From Streptomyces sp. CB02009 (GTDB lineage Bacteria; Actinomycetota; Actinomycetes; Streptomycetales; Streptomycetaceae): DNA of 64,000 nt. The notes below the pieces were generated by a model that was not told the DNA's origin, did not search any database, and worked only from the letters and a program-made list of their open reading frames with translations. The stretch spans positions 1,130,379-1,194,378 of the forward strand of contig NZ_LIVV01000001.1 of the NCBI RefSeq assembly GCF_001905825.1, read 5' to 3'. The position numbers were made by a program, and so were the translations under genes. Below are positions 8,593 to 17,326 of the stretch, piece after piece (positions within the stretch are counted from its first letter, which is position 1; every line of letters begins with the position of its first letter).

Positions 8593-9351
8593 TCACATCC
8601 GGGATCGCAGGACGTCGACCTCGCAGCCCGGAGCGAACGGGTCGAAGCCGTGCTCGGCCAGCCAGCGGACTGCCAGCAGGCTTCGCAACGACCACCACCC
8701 GTGGATCACGTCGAGGTCGATGTCGATGTCGACATCGGCGCCGTATCCGGCGAGGACGTCGTCGAGGTGCTCCTCGTGTCCGAGCGTGAAGGTGGCGAGG
8801 TCGTACAGAGCGTCGCCCCGGCCTGCCTCCGACCAGTCGATGATGCCCGTCACCTCGTCGCCGTCGACGAAGACGTGCGCGATCTGCAGGTCTCCGTGCG
8901 TGAACGCGGGCGTCCACGGCCGGAGCGCGGCCTCGGCGACCTGGCGGTTGCGGGTGACCAGGTCGGTGGGCAGGAGGCCGTTCGACACGAGCAGCGTGCA
9001 CTCGTCGTCGAGTTCCGCCGCCAACGCGACGAGGCTCCGGCCGGCACGACCGGGGCGGGGCGGCAGCGGTGCGTCGTGCAGTTTCCGGATCGCGGCGCCC
9101 GCCGCGGCCCATCCCGCCGACGATCCGGTCGACGGCCCGCCGAGGCGCCCGAGCGTGGTCCCCGGGACCGCGGCGATCGCGAGCACGGACGGCTTGCGCC
9201 ACAGCACCTCCGGGGTCGGGACCGGCGCGAGGGACATCGCCTCGACCTCGACGTCGATACGGGCCTGATCGGCGTCCACCTTCAGGAACACGTCGCCGAC
9301 ACGCAGGGTCGCGCGCGCGGAATGGGCGACGACCACGGTGACCTCATCCAT
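8593..9351 (-). CDS. APH/choline-kinase-like phosphotransferase
   Basis: 252-aa member of the aminoglycoside phosphotransferase superfamily. The catalytic loop is FTHGDLQIAHVFVDGD (HGD with the catalytic Asp) and the metal-binding segment is GIIDWSEAGRGDALYDLA. The N-lobe is short. It phosphorylates an alcohol-bearing small molecule with ATP; the substrate cannot be predicted. The start MDEVTVVV at ATG 9351 is favoured, since the in-frame upstream extension is Arg-rich and non-conserved in character. It is divergent from the DinB gene at 9468, leaving a 116-bp shared promoter region. Confidence 0.85.
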   Translation of the reverse strand: MDEVTVVVAHSARATLRVGDVFLKVDADQARIDVEVEAMSLAPVPTPEVLWRKPSVLAIAAVPGTTLGRLGGPSTGSSAGWAAAGAAIRKLHDAPLPPRPGRAGRSLVALAAELDDECTLLVSNGLLPTDLVTRNRQVAEAALRPWTPAFTHGDLQIAHVFVDGDEVTGIIDWSEAGRGDALYDLATFTLGHEEHLDDVLAGYGADVDIDIDLDVIHGWWSLRSLLAVRWLAEHGFDPFAPGCEVDVLRSRM

Positions 9352-9467
9352 GGGCGACCAGTATTCCGGAGGTGATCGCCGACGTCGCCGGATTTGTCGC
9401 CTGCGGTGGAGGGGGAGCACGTACAGGATCTTGAGAGCGCGGGCAGCCCGTGGCAGGGTCATGTCGC

Positions 9468-10061
9468 ATGATCGACGACTTCGCGAAGGACAACCTGCAC
9501 GGGAGACTGCGGCGGGACCGCACGTCGCTGCTCTGGAAACTCGACGGCCTGTCCGAGTACGACGTCCGGCGGCCGGTGACGGCGACCGGAACCAATCTCC
9601 TCGGCCTGGTCAAGCATCTGGCCACCGTCGAAGCCAGGTACTTCGGCGAGGTCTTCGCCCGCCCCTCCCCGGAACCGCTGCCCCGGTGGCAGGACTCCGA
9701 CGGCAGCGACCTGTGGGCGACCGAGGACGAGACCCGCGACCAGATCGTCGGGTACTACCGGCGCACGTGGGAACACTCGGACGCGACCATCGACGAGCTT
9801 TCCCTCGACGCCCCCGGCCACGTGCCCTGGTGGCCGGAGCCCCATGCCGACACGAACCTGTTCGCCGTCCTGGTCCACGTCCTCGGTGAGACGGTCCGGC
9901 ATGCCGGGCACGCCGACATCCTGCGCGAGAGCCTCGACGGCCGGACCGGGATGCGCCCCGAGTTCGAGCAGCCGATCGACGAGGAAGCGCGCGCGGCCCA
10001 TCGCGCGAAGATCGAGCAGGCCGCCAGGTCGGCCGCACAGAGGTCGTCTCGCGTGGGGTGA
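9468..10061 (+). CDS. DinB-family protein (DUF664-like)
   Basis: 197-aa four-helix-bundle DinB/DUF664 protein. Histidines typical of the metal site are visible: LVKHLATVEARYFG (about residue 50), HVLGETVRHAGHADILRE (about residues 135-150). Actinobacterial members often act as thiol(mycothiol)-dependent transferases, but many are uncharacterised. ATG 9468 (MIDDFAKDN) is used rather than a GTG 18 bp upstream because it begins the conserved helix. Divergent from the phosphotransferase at 8593-9351. Confidence 0.88.
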   Translation: MIDDFAKDNLHGRLRRDRTSLLWKLDGLSEYDVRRPVTATGTNLLGLVKHLATVEARYFGEVFARPSPEPLPRWQDSDGSDLWATEDETRDQIVGYYRRTWEHSDATIDELSLDAPGHVPWWPEPHADTNLFAVLVHVLGETVRHAGHADILRESLDGRTGMRPEFEQPIDEEARAAHRAKIEQAARSAAQRSSRVG

Positions 10062-10122
10062 CGTCACGTGACGTGACCGGAGCTCCCCCAGCACTCGCCG
10101 CACGAACTACGGCTACGAAGCG

Positions 10123-11106
10123 TCAGGCATAGCGATGGAAGAGGGATTCGATGTATCCCTCCAGCCTTTGCGTCAGGACACCGGCTGTCAGATCGACGCG
10201 GCCCAGCTCACGCCACGGGACCGCGACCTTCTCCGCGTCGGGAGCGAAACCCAGTACGTCCAGCAGCCGCCACTAGAGATGGGCCGAGCGATCCTCGGAC
10301 AGGACGCCTCCGGCAGCCACGTAGCGATCCGCGAACCGCATGCCTGCGGGAACCCCGTGCAGCAGGGCGAGAGCCGTCGAGCAATGAGCCACGTCCAGGT
10401 CGGCCGGCCCCCACGAGGTCTCCACCCAGTCGACGACCCCGCTGATCCGAAGATCGCCACCGGTGTCCGTGAAGAGGACGTTGCCGGGATGGAAGTCCCG
10501 GTGCAGGAAACAGCCTTGATGGTCCGGGGGCTCCTGGCGGATGACGTCGACAGCCCGCTCCCAGAGAGCGGGCCGCTCGGTGGCCGCGGGGATGGTCACC
10601 CGTTCGGGAGAGGCCCAGGCCTGGTAGGCGCGAGGCCGTTGCTCAGCTGTCACCGGCAGCCGGTGAATGCGTACGAGCTGTCGCGGCAGCAGTTCGGCGC
10701 GGTCATCAGCGCCCTCGTCGTCCAGGCGTACGGTCCCCGGCAAGAGGGACATCGGCAAGGAGGGGTGATCGCAGTGCTGCGCCGTCGCGTCCACCGCCGC
10801 CAGGGTGGCCGCGGGCACGTCCGTGGCACCCTGCAGGCGCAGGATGGTCGCCTCTCTGGTCAGCAGACCCTCCGCGTGCCGGACGAAGAAGGGCTTGACG
10901 AAGGATCGCAGGACGAGGGAGCGCCGACCGCCCGGACCGTGGAGATCCAGACGGCGCATCTCCGACGTCCAGCCGCCGCGCAGCCGTACGACCCTCTCGA
11001 TGTGCTCTGCCTCGGACAGTCCCTTCTCGACCCAGGAGCGCGTCGCACCCCAACTCCGACTGTCACGATCCGCGCCGATGCCCTCGATTCCGTCACTCCA
11101 CCCCAT
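10123..11106 (-). pseudogene. Aminoglycoside phosphotransferase-family gene interrupted by an in-frame amber codon
   Basis: Reading from ATG 11106, a 277-aa APH-type kinase ends at TAG (10273-10275). The catalytic loop (CFLHRDFHPGNVLF) and metal loop (GVVDWVETSWGPADLD) are intact. The same frame continues past the TAG for 49 more codons, beginning W-R-L-L-D-V-L-G-F-A-P-D and ending L-F-H-R-Y-A, to a TGA at 10123-10125. The tail has the typical amphipathic C-terminal helices of the family and Streptomyces-like codon use. The full gene would be 327 aa plus stop; the TAG most simply replaces a Tyr codon (TAC/TAT). This is a recent nonsense mutation, a sequencing error, or a case of read-through. 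The catalytic core may still be made. Confidence 0.75.
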
Positions 11107-11173
11107 GGAGGCAGGCTATCCACCGCTGGATGTGTGACGCCTGGGGTGATGTCGCTGAGGGCGGAGGCGAGTT

Positions 11174-11206
11174 GCCGGGGCAGGCGGCAGCGCCGCCTGC
11201 CCCGGC
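11174..11206 (-). terminator. Strong hairpin terminator after the lanthipeptide precursor
   Basis: A perfect stem with 15-bp arms (11174-11188 and 11192-11206) and a 3-nt loop lies 21 bp downstream of the precursor stop. It would end the minus-strand lanthipeptide transcript before the phosphotransferase pseudogene. Confidence 0.75.
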
Positions 11207-11226
11207 CGTTCGCGGGTTCCGGCCGG

Positions 11227-11340
11227 CTACATCGGCTCGGGGAAGATGTCGCTGATGCTCCAGGCGACGCTGAAGCAGGGCGGGAGGTAGGACTCCTCCG
11301 GCTCGGTGTCCAGGGCCTGGAGCGCGAGGATCTGGCTCAT
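11227..11340 (-). CDS. lanA: Class III lanthipeptide precursor peptide (37 aa)
   Basis: Small gene directly downstream of the LanKC synthetase. Start ATG 11340 has the SD-like GGAGAG 5 bp before it. The leader MSQILALQALDTEPEES matches the class III pattern (hydrophobic L-x-L-Q helix then an acidic stretch, as in RamS/SapB). The core begins around Ser17-Tyr18 and contains PPCFSVAWSISD. There is a single Cys (22) and Ser at 17, 24, 28 and 30. The usual labionin pattern S-xx-S-xxx-C is absent because no Cys follows the core Ser cluster. At most one Ser17-Cys22 lanthionine, a reverse-direction ring, or a Dha-rich peptide is possible. Assignment as the precursor rests on leader and position. Confidence 0.8.
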   Translation of the reverse strand: MSQILALQALDTEPEESYLPPCFSVAWSISDIFPEPM

Positions 11341-11450
11341 GATGCTCTCCACTTCTCTCGGGGTGTGTCGGTCGGTGACTGCGTACCTCGGCACGAGCGG
11401 AGTCGTCCGCCGCCGTGCCCAGGTGCTCGTGGGGCGCCTGCACGGCGCCG

Positions 11451-14147
11451 TCAGGGGACCGCGGGGATCCGGGGACGCGCGTGGTGGGGCTCCGTCAGGA
11501 GCGGTCCGGCCAGCAGACGGTGAAGGGCCAGCAGGACTCCGGCTCCGCCACTGGACACATCGGCGGTGAACCGCTGCGAACCCGCGCCGAGGAAGCGGAC
11601 ACCGTGCCGGTACGGGACGGCGTACTTCACCAGACCGGTCGCGGCGCGCAGCGCGTCCTCGCGGGCGGCGTCCGTGCCGGTGAGCTCGGCGTGCCCGGTC
11701 AGGAACCAGCTCAGTCCGGCCAGGCCCCGGTACAGGCCGGCCTCCTTCGTCGCGCAGGAGACCCGGACGCCGGCCACCAGCTTCGGCAGCGCCGCGGCGC
11801 AGCGTTCGTCCGGTGCGGTGTCCACGTAGCGGGTGGCCACGTAACGGGTGAGCACGGCCGCGACGCCCGCCGCGCCCGTGGCCAGGTACGGCATGGCGCG
11901 CGTGAGCTGCGCGTTGTCGGAGACGGACAGGGAGCCGTCGTCCAGCGGGAACGTGCGGTCCAGCTCCTCGTGGAGCAGCCGGCGGCCCGCCTCCCGATAG
12001 CGGGCCTCGCCGGTGTCGCATGCCAGGCGGTGCAGGAACAGAGCGAGGCCCGAACGACCGTGCAGCAGGCCACGGGCGTCGTGCTCGCCGAGGGTGGGCC
12101 GCAGGTCGGGGATGCGCAGCAGGCGCTCCCCGGCCGCGGCGGCCCGCTCCAGGTGGCCACCGTCCCCGGTCAGCCGGTGCAGGGCGAGCCAGCCCAGGCC
12201 GACCCCGGCCCGCCCGCCGGCCAGCGTGCTGCACGAGGTGGTCAGCGCGTGGTCGTCGGCGCCCCGGAGCAGGTCGGCGGCCTCGTCCAGCAGGCCGAGG
12301 TCGGCCAGTACCCGGGCGATGCCGGCCGAGCCGACGAGCAGTCCTGGGGGCAGCGCGTCGCGCTGCGCCAGCGTGTCCCGGCGCAGCCGTTCGCGGATCT
12401 CCTCCGGCACCGCGGCTCCGGCACGGTGCAGGGCGTGCACCACTCCGGCCGTGCCGTACGCGACGCACACGTTGTTGGTACGGAACGCCTCGGGCGACGG
12501 CGGGAAGGCCCACTCGGGCCGGTCGGCGTCAGCCATCTCCAGCAGCCCTGCGGCCACCTTCTCGGACAGCCGGGTGAGGCAGCCGCGCGGATCGCTGTCC
12601 AGCTCGGCGGGGGAGGGGGCGAAGTCGGAAACGCCGTGGCCCTGGGCTCGGCCCTGCGGCGGGCCATGCGTACGGCCCCGGCCCCGTGCCCTGTGTTGCG
12701 GCCGGCCCTGTGGAAGGAACGGCTCCTGGGCCCGCTCCTCCGCCAGGAGGAAGGCCGTGGCCCGCTGCCACAGGTCCGGCGGCGGCGCCGCGTCCGCCAG
12801 GTCGCGGCGCAGGAGCGCGAGGTTGGCGGGGGCGTGCTCGGCTGTTTCGTTGAACGGTGCCAGGAGTGCGAACGCGACCGCCGACAGGCCGTACCGGTCC
12901 TGGATCAGCGGATCGAACGCGGCCCGGAGCAGGCCGGGCGGCGGAGTGAACCCCGGGGTGCCGATACCGGACGGTGCGGAGGACAGGGCCGAGGCCGCCT
13001 CGAAGTCCACCAGCCGGACCCCGCCCGACGGCGTGACCATGACATTGCCGAGGCTGAGGTCGCCGAACCGGTAGCCGGCGGCGTGCAGCCGCTTCAGCGA
13101 GGCGTCCAACGCGGCCAGCAGGCGCCGGCACACCTCGTAGTACACGGCGACGGACTCGGTCGTGCGGTCGGCGCGAGCCAGGGGGGAGGACCGGCTCAGC
13201 CAGCTCACCAGCGGCTGCCCGGCGACGTACTCGGTGACGAGGAAGTCGTGCTCCCACTCCGTGAAGTGGTCCAGCGGCTCCGGGCCCACCCCGGGGGCCG
13301 CCGCATGCAGCTCGCGCAGCACGCCGTACTCGTGCCGCAGCCGCTGCTGGGCGTCGGTCCCGTCGAAGACCAGGCCGTTGTGGGCACGGGCCTCCTTGAG
13401 GAAGACGGTGCGGCCGGTACGCCGGTCCCGGGCCTGGTACGTACCGCCGGCGTTGCTGAGGCGTACCGCGCGGGTCACCTCGTAGTCGCGGATCAGGATC
13501 GGGCCCTCGTGCGGCTTCTCCTCGTCCTCGGCGAAGGGGTCCGCGATGCCCGCGGGCAGGTGGAAGGCGGGCAGCCGCAGATCCACGACCTCACGACCGG
13601 ATCCGTCGAGGACCAGCCCCTCGCGGGTGCCGTCGGGGCGCAGCCGGCTGCGGGCGCCGAACGAGCCGTAGCGGTAGTGGACCGTCTGCGAGTCGCGAAA
13701 GCGCCGGTCGGTGAGGACGTACGGCCCTTCCTCGCCGTCGAGCGCGTCGCGCAAGCGCGCCAACAGCCGACGGGCGGTCGCCGTGTCCGGCGGGTAGACG
13801 GCGCAGAACTTGCCCGCCTGGGCCCGTGAGGCGTGCTTGTGATGGAGGAAGAGGAAGAAGAGCCGGGCGCTCAGGTGCTTGAACGGCACGCCTTCGGAGA
13901 AGCAGATCCCGGCGACCGTGTCGAGCACATGCTGCGCCCGGTCCAGCCGGGCCGACACGTGGATCTTCCAGCCCTGCTCGGCGAGAGCGGCCCGCGGACC
14001 GCCCCAGACCGTCCAGATGCCCTGCCCGACGCCGTGCAGGCCCTGCGGCACCTCGCGGGGAGCGAAGCGCGGCCCGGGGTCGGCCACGCTGGGCAGCGGC
14101 AGGTAGTACTCCCGGTCCGCGAGCGCTTCGCCGAAGCCTTCGAGCAC
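11451..14147 (-). CDS. lanKC: Class III lanthionine synthetase LanKC (lyase-kinase-cyclase)
   Basis: 898-aa trifunctional enzyme that phosphorylates Ser/Thr in the precursor, eliminates phosphate and cyclises. The N-terminal lyase region covers roughly residues 1-210. The kinase domain (about 215-460) has Lys251 in FLKEAR, the catalytic loop GDLSLGNVMV (Asp363) and the metal Asp381 in LVDFEAA. The C-terminal LanC-like domain (about 530-890) has AYGTAGVVHAL and LLHGRSGLALFL but no CHG zinc motif, as in RamC-type class III enzymes. A GTG start (14147) follows a GAGGAGA SD. The precursor lies 110 bp downstream on the same strand. No ABC exporter or leader protease is adjacent, unlike the ram/amf locus. 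Confidence 0.93.
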   Translation of the reverse strand: MLEGFGEALADREYYLPLPSVADPGPRFAPREVPQGLHGVGQGIWTVWGGPRAALAEQGWKIHVSARLDRAQHVLDTVAGICFSEGVPFKHLSARLFFLFLHHKHASRAQAGKFCAVYPPDTATARRLLARLRDALDGEEGPYVLTDRRFRDSQTVHYRYGSFGARSRLRPDGTREGLVLDGSGREVVDLRLPAFHLPAGIADPFAEDEEKPHEGPILIRDYEVTRAVRLSNAGGTYQARDRRTGRTVFLKEARAHNGLVFDGTDAQQRLRHEYGVLRELHAAAPGVGPEPLDHFTEWEHDFLVTEYVAGQPLVSWLSRSSPLARADRTTESVAVYYEVCRRLLAALDASLKRLHAAGYRFGDLSLGNVMVTPSGGVRLVDFEAASALSSAPSGIGTPGFTPPPGLLRAAFDPLIQDRYGLSAVAFALLAPFNETAEHAPANLALLRRDLADAAPPPDLWQRATAFLLAEERAQEPFLPQGRPQHRARGRGRTHGPPQGRAQGHGVSDFAPSPAELDSDPRGCLTRLSEKVAAGLLEMADADRPEWAFPPSPEAFRTNNVCVAYGTAGVVHALHRAGAAVPEEIRERLRRDTLAQRDALPPGLLVGSAGIARVLADLGLLDEAADLLRGADDHALTTSCSTLAGGRAGVGLGWLALHRLTGDGGHLERAAAAGERLLRIPDLRPTLGEHDARGLLHGRSGLALFLHRLACDTGEARYREAGRRLLHEELDRTFPLDDGSLSVSDNAQLTRAMPYLATGAAGVAAVLTRYVATRYVDTAPDERCAAALPKLVAGVRVSCATKEAGLYRGLAGLSWFLTGHAELTGTDAAREDALRAATGLVKYAVPYRHGVRFLGAGSQRFTADVSSGGAGVLLALHRLLAGPLLTEPHHARPRIPAVP

Positions 14148-14229
14148 GGAATCTCCTCGCAGCGTGGTGAAGGGCGGCCATGACGGCTGCGCCAGACGCT
14201 AGGGCGGGAGGGTATGGAAACGGTTCACG

Positions 14230-14273
14230 GTCGGCATGTGACCGGTATCGGGCGGGATCGGTCGCATGCCGAC
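14230..14273. promoter_or_regulatory. Inverted repeat upstream of lanKC, candidate operator
   Basis: GTCGGCATG (14230-14238) and CATGCCGAC (14265-14273) form a perfect 9-bp inverted repeat with a 26-bp spacer, in the 220-bp gap between the glycosyltransferase stop and lanKC. Two half-sites on this spacing could bind a dimer or tetramer regulator. The same gap holds a 17-bp near-direct repeat (around 14323-14358). Confidence 0.45.
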
Positions 14274-14367
14274 GATGGCGCCCTTGCCGGGCGAGGGAGG
14301 CGGCGAAGAAGTGGGAGAGGAGGCGGTACGCGGAGAAGGGGGCGTTACGCGGAGAAGGGCGAGGCCC

Positions 14368-15141
14368 TCAGATCCGCGAGTTGCGCAGCGACTGCCACAC
14401 GGCGCCGGCCAGGGCCCGCGTCGCACGGGGGACCGACAGCCCCTCGTGCTGGCGGTAGAGCTCCCAGTTGTACGGGACGAGCGACAGCTTGTTGGAGGAC
14501 AGCGAACCCGCCTGGTGGGCCCTGTACACCGCGAGCGGCTCGGTCAGGCCGCGGGCGTCAGCACCGTCCCGCATGATCGACAGCCACAGGGCGTAGTCCT
14601 GCCGCTTCCGCATCTCCGGCATCAGCCGTGTGCCGAGGGCGTTGCGGTCGTACATGGCGGTCAGCGCGCCGATGTAGTCGCGTACCAGCATGGCGCGGTA
14701 GTCCACGTGCTCGCGCGCCCGGACCACCCGGCCGTTCGGGGTGAAGTCGACGCTCTCGCCGGCGTAGTCGGCATCCATCTTGTAGTACGAGGTGAACGTC
14801 AGGGGCGCGTCGCCCGCCGCGGCGAACGCGATCTGCCGCTCCGCCTTCTCCGGAAGCCACAGGTCGTCGCTGTCGAGGAAGGCGATGTAGTCGCCCCGGG
14901 CCCGCTCGATGGCGAGGTTGCGCGCCCGGCCGGCGCCGCCCTGGACCGCCGCCGTCTCCGGCTTCACGCGCTCGTCCTGGCGCGCGAACTCCATGAGCAG
15001 GTCGAAGGAGTCGTCCGAGGACTTGTCGTCGGTGACCAGCAGCTCCAGGTCGCTGTGGGTCTGCGAGAGCACCGAGCGAACCGATGCGCCGAGCGTCGCC
15101 GCCGAGTTGTACACGGGCATGACGACGGACACCAAAGGCAC
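14368..15141 (-). CDS. Glycosyltransferase family 2 (GT-A fold)
   Basis: 257-aa inverting glycosyltransferase. The start is MPLVSVVMPVYNSAATLGAS, the GT2 nucleotide-binding strand. DDKSSDDS and FLDSDDLW (DxD-type metal motif) follow, and RKRQDYALWLSIMRDG (ED/QD catalytic region) lies near residue 190. GTG 15141 is chosen because AAGGAG sits 8 bp upstream; the longer in-frame ATG lacks an SD. No membrane segment is obvious. It lies upstream of lanKC on the same strand, separated by 220 bp with its own candidate operator, so a role in glycosylating the lanthipeptide (whose core contains a Trp) is only a possibility. Cell-surface glycan synthesis is equally likely. Confidence 0.88.
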   Translation of the reverse strand: MPLVSVVMPVYNSAATLGASVRSVLSQTHSDLELLVTDDKSSDDSFDLLMEFARQDERVKPETAAVQGGAGRARNLAIERARGDYIAFLDSDDLWLPEKAERQIAFAAAGDAPLTFTSYYKMDADYAGESVDFTPNGRVVRAREHVDYRAMLVRDYIGALTAMYDRNALGTRLMPEMRKRQDYALWLSIMRDGADARGLTEPLAVYRAHQAGSLSSNKLSLVPYNWELYRQHEGLSVPRATRALAGAVWQSLRNSRI

Positions 15142-15305
15142 GGCGCTTCTCCTTGTTAGATCAATGACGCTTCCATTCAAGCACTGGAATCGTAGTGGAA
15201 GCCGCCACGTGTGTTGTCCCTGGTCAGGAGCGCTGATCACGGTTGCTCGGCAGGGGCTGACCGATGGGTGGGGAAACGTACGGATCGAGAAGGCATGATG
15301 CCGCC

Positions 15306-15599
15306 ATGACAGACGAATCGAGGCGCCCTCTCAGCGAGCTTCACGAAGGTGAGACGGTCGAGGCGACGATCACCAGCCATCAGCCGTGGGGGCTCACGGC
15401 GCGGCTGAACGGGTACGAGCCCGTGGGCGCCTCGTTGGACGTCATCCGCCGAGGAGGGGAAGCCGGGGTGCGGCGCCTCGCCCAGGAACTGCCGCCGGTG
15501 GGGGCGACCGTCGACCTCGTCGTAGGGGAAGTACGCGCGTGGCACCACGAGCCCTGGGTGTGGGTGGATCTCACGGCACCGGGCCACGGCGAAGACTGA
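15306..15599 (+). CDS. Small S1-like (OB-fold) protein, 97 aa
   Basis: 97-aa protein starting MTDESRRPLSELHEG at ATG 15306. The segment GETVEATITSHQPWGLTARL, with the closing WVWVDLTAPG, resembles an S1/OB-fold beta barrel (GxxxxGxVxxixxfGxfVxl pattern). It may bind RNA or only share the fold. Divergent from the glycosyltransferase across a 164-bp gap. A short hairpin GCCCCGAGGGGC (15604-15615) follows the stop. Function not assigned. Confidence 0.65.
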   Translation: MTDESRRPLSELHEGETVEATITSHQPWGLTARLNGYEPVGASLDVIRRGGEAGVRRLAQELPPVGATVDLVVGEVRAWHHEPWVWVDLTAPGHGED

Positions 15600-15737
15600 C
15601 TGCGCCCCGAGGGGCCCGACGGGACGGGCATGTGAAGGGGGTGAAAGGTGCATAAGCGAACAGAACGATCTGGTGTCAGGTCGGGGAGTAGTGACGTGAG
15701 GGTGACGGGGTGACGGCCACGGCGGTGCCGTCGACGA

Positions 15738-17093
15738 TCAGCGGTGTTCGTAGGACGTGAAGGGCTTGTTCCGCGACTCGTACGACGCGTAGCGGGCGCC
15801 GATAAGCCGGCCCTCGTGCTCGAAGAGTGTGTCCACCTCGTCGTCTCCCTCGGGGAAGCGGTGGACTTCGCGCTGCCGGCCCGTGGCGCCGTCGAGCACC
15901 CGCAGGCCATACGTGGAACTGGGGTCACCGAAGAAGGGCGTCTCGCGGCGAAAGGTGAGGACCTTGATCTTCCCGTCCTGGGGAATGACGCGGTATCCGG
16001 TGTCGCCGTCGAGGCGGTCGTCGTCCACGGTGCCGCCCCAGACCGGATCTCCGGTGGCCAGGTCGAACGCCGTGAGGCGGTGAGGGTCGACACGGCTGTT
16101 CCTCACCCGGTGAAGGGGCAGGGCGTAGAGCCTGCTGTCGTCGGCCGCCGCCGTGAGCCGTGCGGAGAACGCGATCTCGCCGTACGGACCGCTGAAACCG
16201 ATCGGCGGGTTCGGGCGCCCGTTCCTGCTGAAGGAGAAGTAGGCCCCGGAGTCGGAGTCGCCCGAGGCCGAGGCGGCCACGACCACCGGGTCGGCCGAGA
16301 TGAAGTCCGCACGGGCGTCCCAGGGGACAGCGCTCCGGTTCCCGAGCGGGGCTGACCACAGGAGCGCGCCGCTGGCGGGAGCGAAGGTCGCGACGAAGAG
16401 CTCGGCGTCGCTCGGCACCTTGTCACCCAGGAGGTACTCGGTGCCGCCGCACGCGAGGAGGGCGGTGACCTGGCGCTCGGCCATGGCAGTCGTACCCGGC
16501 ACGCAGCCCTTGGGCAGAGCCGCCTTCCAGCGGGGCCTCCCCGTGCGCACGTCCACGGCCTGCAGGTCGTCCCCTCGAAGGAGCACGGCGATGCCGCTGC
16601 CGGCGGACACGGTGAAGGACTGGAGACGCGACGCCCAGGTGTCGAGGGCGGGAAGGCGGGTCTGCCAGATCTCGCGGCCGCTGCTCATGTCGATGGCGAC
16701 GACATCGGCGCATGCCGTGCCCTTGGCCGGGGCGGAAGTGCCGTCCCCGTCACGGGTGAGGACCAGGACCGAGTTGTCGGCGTCGTCGGCGGCGTGGCAG
16801 ACCGCCGAGCGGCCGGGCGGTACGTGCCCCCAACTCCGCTTGCCGGTACGGACGTCGTACCCGCGCACCGCGTCGAACCGGCTGTGGACCAGAGTGTCGC
16901 CGGACAACCAGGCCCCGTTGCCGTGCTGCTCGGCCTCGCGCTCCGCGGGAGTGTCCCAGGCGACACTCCATTCCTCGGCGTCGGAGGAGCATCCGGCGGT
17001 GAGTGCGCACAGGGAGAACAGGAGCGCCACCGTCATGGACAGGGCGCGCCTGCTCCGCCTGCCGGACGGCATCTCGTGCACCAGTGCGGCCAT
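15738..17093 (-). CDS. PQQ-like beta-propeller lipoprotein
   Basis: 451-aa exported lipoprotein. An Arg-rich N-terminus is followed by a hydrophobic segment and a lipobox (LCALTAGC, Cys near residue 35). The mature part shows repeats of the PQQ-enzyme propeller type, e.g. VRGYDVRTGKRSW, VVAIDMSSGREIWQTRL, AVDVRTGRPRWKAALP and TAFDLATGDPVWGG. It resembles other actinobacterial PQQ-like-repeat surface lipoproteins, which usually lack dehydrogenase active sites and may act as scaffolds. Start ATG 17093. Convergent with the S1-like gene, divergent from the DUF4365 remnant. Confidence 0.85.
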   Translation of the reverse strand: MAALVHEMPSGRRSRRALSMTVALLFSLCALTAGCSSDAEEWSVAWDTPAEREAEQHGNGAWLSGDTLVHSRFDAVRGYDVRTGKRSWGHVPPGRSAVCHAADDADNSVLVLTRDGDGTSAPAKGTACADVVAIDMSSGREIWQTRLPALDTWASRLQSFTVSAGSGIAVLLRGDDLQAVDVRTGRPRWKAALPKGCVPGTTAMAERQVTALLACGGTEYLLGDKVPSDAELFVATFAPASGALLWSAPLGNRSAVPWDARADFISADPVVVAASASGDSDSGAYFSFSRNGRPNPPIGFSGPYGEIAFSARLTAAADDSRLYALPLHRVRNSRVDPHRLTAFDLATGDPVWGGTVDDDRLDGDTGYRVIPQDGKIKVLTFRRETPFFGDPSSTYGLRVLDGATGRQREVHRFPEGDDEVDTLFEHEGRLIGARYASYESRNKPFTSYEHR

Positions 17094-17326
17094 GTCTGCC
17101 TCCCCCGTGCGTGTCGCCTCGACGGTCCACAGGACCTCCCGCGTTCCTCGGCGGCGATCATCCTAGGGAGCCGGTTCGCCCGGGCGAAACCTCGCCGGAG
17201 GCGGCGTGGGCGGGGCGAAGAACGGACGGGCGCCTCGTCATCGCCAGTCCCTACGGATCAGCATGCGCCTCCTTGTCGGTGGTCCCTCCTAGAGTCAGCC
17301 AGGTCCAAGAGGTGGGGGAGGGACAT

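Noticed and set aside
6850..9375. 841-aa open frame on the plus strand across the globin-FNR and phosphotransferase genes
   Set aside because: It is the shadow of two well-supported minus-strand genes; composition is low complexity and no domain is seen.
11415..13829. 804-aa open frame opposite lanKC
   Set aside because: Antisense of LanKC, whose kinase and cyclase motifs are clear. High GC leaves opposite frames open.
11227..14147. Identity as a ram/amf (SapB) operon
   Set aside because: No ABC transporter genes or RamR-type regulator adjoin, and the precursor core differs completely from SapB.
14199..14426. 75-aa frame upstream of lanKC considered as a second lanthipeptide precursor
   Set aside because: No class III leader, no Ser/Cys core pattern, and it overlaps the glycosyltransferase end.
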